Shown piece after piece: positions 55,476 through 58,719 of a DNA stretch of 58,719 nt. Each line of letters starts with the position of its first letter. Position 1 is the first letter of the stretch. The position numbers and the translations under genes were made by a program. The stretch covers positions 1 through 58,719 of the forward strand of contig AJWJ01000093.1 of assembly GCA_000277445.1 (NCBI GenBank), written 5' to 3'. The notes under the pieces are model-generated. The model did not search any database. It saw nothing but the letters and a program-made list of their open reading frames with translations, and was not told where the DNA came from. Source of the stretch: Polysphondylium violaceum (lineage: Eukaryota > Evosea > Eumycetozoa > Dictyosteliales > Dictyosteliaceae).

Positions 55476-57664
55476 TTATAATTGTGTTCTTGGTCTCTTA
55501 TTGATAGCAACAATAACACTAGTAATATCAATTTGGTGATCGTCAGATTCCAAAAATGCTTTACTAATATCATTTGAGCCATTTGGGAATTGATCTGAAT
55601 CAAACAAGAATGAAAATTTGAATAAAGAGTTTGAGAACTTTGTGATATTTGAGTTTTGATGAAGGGGTTCATGCAAGAGTTGATTTTCAACGAGTAAATC
55701 CAATGTAGAGTTGTTATAGAAATGACTAGCTAATCTTGGATTGTTGGTGGTAGCTGGTGAGGTGGCTGTAGTTGAGGGACTGTTTTCACTATCGGTGTTG
55801 GTAGTGGTAGTGGTGGTTGTGGTGGTAGTAGGACGTTTAAACTCGGTAGGCATTGGAGATAATTCAATGATATCTTCATCTGAACCTGAATATGAAGAAC
55901 AAGCGTCGTTTGCTAATTTGTTGTCGTTATTTTTATCAATAGTATTGGTTGATACGCTATGGAATTGTTTATCAAGATTAGAGTTTTCAATCAATTGTTG
56001 TGCATTGTTTTGTTGGAAAGAGATTGTGGTCTTGCTATTTTGAGGGAGAGTGGCCCAATTCTTTATGAAACCTCTGTCAAGAACAAGATTTTGATTGTTG
56101 GTGGGCATGATGTGAGGTTTGATGATATTGTTGTTGTTGTCGAGATAAGAGGACGAGGACATAGAGTTGTCATTCAGTTTTTCGAGCGTCGTTCTTACAA
56201 AACCATTGTAACGGGGGCCGGCATTAGAGATATAGGTGTTGGGGTTCATGTTTTTGGCATAGTACATTTGACTATTGCCAGTGGTGAGTGTGTTTGTTTG
56301 AGTGTAGGCGTGATTGTGACCATGGTTGTTGGAGTATTGTAAAAAGTTTGGTTGAACTACAAATGATCCAAACAAAAAGAAAAACAAGAATAAGCCTAAA
56401 AGTTTCTTGCTATTTTGTGCAGGTGAGCCAATAGAGAAACTACTGTTTAAGAAGTTTTGTAATCCACCATTTGAATTACTAAAGAATGAGTTGTTGCCAT
56501 TGTTGTTGTTATTATTGTTTTGTTCAATAAAAGCAGAGAGTTTAGCATTTTGATTCTTGAGATATTCAACTTGATTTGATAATCTCTTGTTCTCTTCGAC
56601 TAAATCGTCCTTTTCCTTGTTTGATTTGTCAAGCTGTTCTTCCAACTCTTCAGTATACTTGGATTTCTTTTCTCTTGATCTTTGTGCACTTTCTCTATTC
56701 TTAATTTTTCTATAAAGATAATGTATTATTAGTATATGAATAAAAGGTATTATAGTATATAAACTCTATCTTACCTATATTGAGAATTGATAACATTTGC
56801 AACAGATTTTTTAACATCTGGACCAGAGTAAAAGTTTTTCTTGTACTTTCTAAACTCTTCACTAGAGACTTCAAGTAAGAGATCCTTCAAATCGGGACCG
56901 ATATCGACGGCTGGATCAAATCTAAGTTTTCTCTTTTTAATGAGTTTAACTTTTTTAGAGAGATCATTACTGTTAGACTCTTCACTAGATGATAAGCATT
57001 GTTCAGAAGTACCGCTAGTGGATGAAGGTGGTGAGGTTTGATTATGAGTGGTGGGTGAAGATGGATCGTGTTGATAAGGTGATGAATCTGAGTGGGTTGA
57101 GGTATCTGATGGACTTGTATAAGTGTAAATTATATTTTGTTGTTGTTGAATTGGTTGAATTGGTTGTTGTGGTTGAGGTTGTTGTTGTGGAGTCCAATAG
57201 TTGTTTGACTCTATTGATTGTTGTTGATTTTGATAATATATATTATTATTAGTATTACAATTATCGTAAACTGGTTGGTTAACAACTTGATCTGCTTGGT
57301 ATTGTGGAATATAGTAATTGTTATTATTATTACTATTGTTGTTGTTTGTATAGTAGTTGTTATTATCGTATTGTTGCTGTGGTTGTTGCACTATTGGTTG
57401 TACTATTGGTTGTTGTGTTTGTACTATTGGTTGTTGTTGTTGAACAACTTGTTGTTGTAATGAAGTTTCATTATTATTAATATTTAATAAAACATCTTGA
57501 TTTGATGTTGGTACAATGTTGTAAATGTTACTTTCAAAGTTATTGTCAAAATTAAAATTGAAAAAACTATTATTACTATTGTTATTATTATTATTGTTGT
57601 TGACGTCCATTAAATCTGATGGAACATCATTGTTTGTGTTGTTTGGATCTAAAAAGAAGTCCAT
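55476..57664 (-). CDS. membrane-anchored bZIP transcription factor (ATF6/CREB3-like topology)
   Basis: Exons on the minus strand are 57664-56775 and 56709-55476, a phase-2 junction with GTAAGA donor placed inside the basic region, giving 707 residues. Residues 1-225 are Asn/Gln-rich activation-type sequence. A conserved-looking block (FDPAVDIGPDLKDLLLEVSS, about 245) precedes the bZIP. The basic region is KIKNRESAQRSREKK (NxxxAxxxR core), followed by a leucine zipper to about 345. After an Asn-rich spacer, one hydrophobic helix (LLGLFLFFFLFGSFVV, about 400) is followed by roughly 290 probably luminal residues. An RTTL sequence (RxxL) lies in the luminal part. This arrangement is that of ER-stress bZIPs released by intramembrane proteolysis; release here is inferred. 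Confidence 0.9.
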
Positions 57665-58593
57665 TCTTTCTTCTTTTCCTTTAAATCACAATTAACAACT
57701 TCAAGAAGCATATAAAAGTATATAGAGATAATATACACACACAAATACTAAATAAAAGAAGAAATATTTAAAAAAGAAAACAAAGTATGTATTGTGTTGT
57801 TAATGATTGAACTAACGTGAGTTATGTTGTTGTTATTGCTATTGTGCTGTTGTTGTTATTCAATACACAAATAAATAAGCAAATAAATATGAAATAGACA
57901 CTATAATATTATTAAAAAAGGCGGGCACTGTAAAACTAAATCAAAAGATAACTTCTCACTCAAAAAAACAGGTAAAAATTCTAAAAAAAAAAAAATACAA
58001 AAAAAATAATATTATTTGTGAAAATAGCGAAAAAAAAGAGAATCTTTGCAAACAATTTTTTTGAATTTTTATTTTTTTTATTTCAAAGTGTGTGTGTTGC
58101 TGAGTGTGATGAGTCAATAGGGGAAATTTTTTTTTATCATAATAACAATATATCTCATTCGACTTTCCCAACAACAACAATCTGTGTTGGTGGTAATGGC
58201 ATGGCATGGCATGGTAATTCCCATGTTTTATTTTATTTATCTTTATTTTATTTATTATTTTGATTTATGTATTATTTTTACGCGACAAGTAATCTCGATT
58301 GAAATTAAATCATCAGATAATAGAGATAAATAAATAAATGAATATATCTTTGATCATCATTATTGGAGAACACATCCCATGTATTTTATTACTCTCTTTT
58401 TCCAGATCTGGAAATTTGCAATAAATATAGTGTTAGACATTTTGCACTTTACGAGTTTATACGAATGATAATCCTGTTTCTGAACTGGCTAGGTGCGTTT
58501 GAGCAGGAGGGAAGTGGGAGATCAATTATTTAATCGAAACTTCAAAATTATTTAAAATAAATAATTTTGGAGAATCCCAAAAATCCCATAAAA
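57665..58593. other. intergenic region upstream of the bZIP gene
   Basis: AT-rich with A tracts at 57985-58010 and several AAAT units. A GGCAT pentamer repeats three to four times at about 58197-58212. The last 200 bp before the tRNA are less repetitive but hold no open frame. Confidence 0.5.
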
Positions 58594-58664
58594 GGGAGAT
58601 TAGTTAAGTGGTATAATGCTACCTTTGGGTGGTAGCGTCCTGAGTTCGATTCTCGGATCTCCCC
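58594..58664 (+). tRNA. tRNA-Pro (anticodon TGG)
   Basis: A 71-nt cloverleaf with a perfect acceptor stem GGGAGAT / ATCTCCC, D-arm TAGTTAAGTGG, anticodon stem GCTACC/GGTAGC around loop TTTGGGT, and T-arm CTGAG-TTCGATT-CTCGG. There is no intron. A CTTTT terminator follows about 4 nt after the end. Confidence 0.96.
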
Positions 58665-58719
58665 ATCTTTTAATTATATAACTCCTTTATCGGGCTTCAA
58701 AAATTTTTCAAGATGTAAG

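Noticed and set aside
57956-58207. 83-codon minus-strand frame upstream of the bZIP gene
   Set aside because: Phe/Leu-rich translation of A tracts, with no coding-like composition.

Overview
This window looks like nuclear DNA from a dictyostelid social amoeba. The evidence is strongly AT-rich intergenic DNA with long A and T tracts, short GT..AG introns (mostly 60-150 nt), proteins loaded with Asn and Gln runs, and dictyostelid hallmark genes: a Galpha-PP2C fusion (Spalten, spnA) and a vWFA/alpha-kinase (vwkA). Exon interiors are GC-richer than I would expect for D. discoideum itself, so another dictyostelid species is more likely. This is an impression, not a measurement.

Layout. 0.3-16.4 kb holds three plus-strand genes: a UBR-type ubiquitin ligase, an IQ/DH/PH RhoGEF, and, after a 3.8 kb gap, a three-repeat Myb factor. 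16.7-33.1 kb holds four minus-strand genes (spnA, a LisH/NPAT-like protein, a 2301-residue GH13-GT5 enzyme related to alpha-1,3-glucan synthases, and a SPRING/C12orf49 homologue), with a plus-strand tRNA-Gly(GCC) between the second and third. 34-40 kb is a compact metabolic stretch: HAD/Cof phosphatase (+), then guanine deaminase, a SET-MYND-TPR protein and a MaoC hydratase (all -). 40.5-49.8 kb carries a BRCT-DUF4062-STAND-TPR protein (+), a mitochondrial membrane protein (-), RCE1 (+) and vwkA (+). 50.1-57.7 kb has four minus-strand genes: a double GNAT acetyltransferase, a DOMON/cytochrome b561 protein, an alcohol-acetyltransferase-like protein and a membrane-anchored bZIP factor. A tRNA-Pro(TGG) closes the window.

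The genes do not form an operon; this is ordinary eukaryotic gene order. Some functional links can be inferred. RCE1 trims prenylated CAAX proteins such as Rho GTPases, the targets of the RhoGEF. SPRING is a known partner of site-1 protease in animals, and the bZIP has a membrane anchor like S1P/S2P substrates. Multi-exon models were assembled by hand from splice sites and reading-frame continuity, and nearly every junction keeps phase.

The most interesting signals are: the BRCT-DUF4062-NTPase-TPR protein with an arginine in place of the Walker A lysine; the cytosolic-looking GH13-GT5 fusion with altered catalytic motifs; a repeated pattern in which coding GC content collapses next to introns and gene ends and rises inside exons; the degenerate G-protein motifs of Spalten; and a pair of hairpins near 51.2-51.4 kb. 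No retroelement, virus-like element or CRISPR array was recognised.
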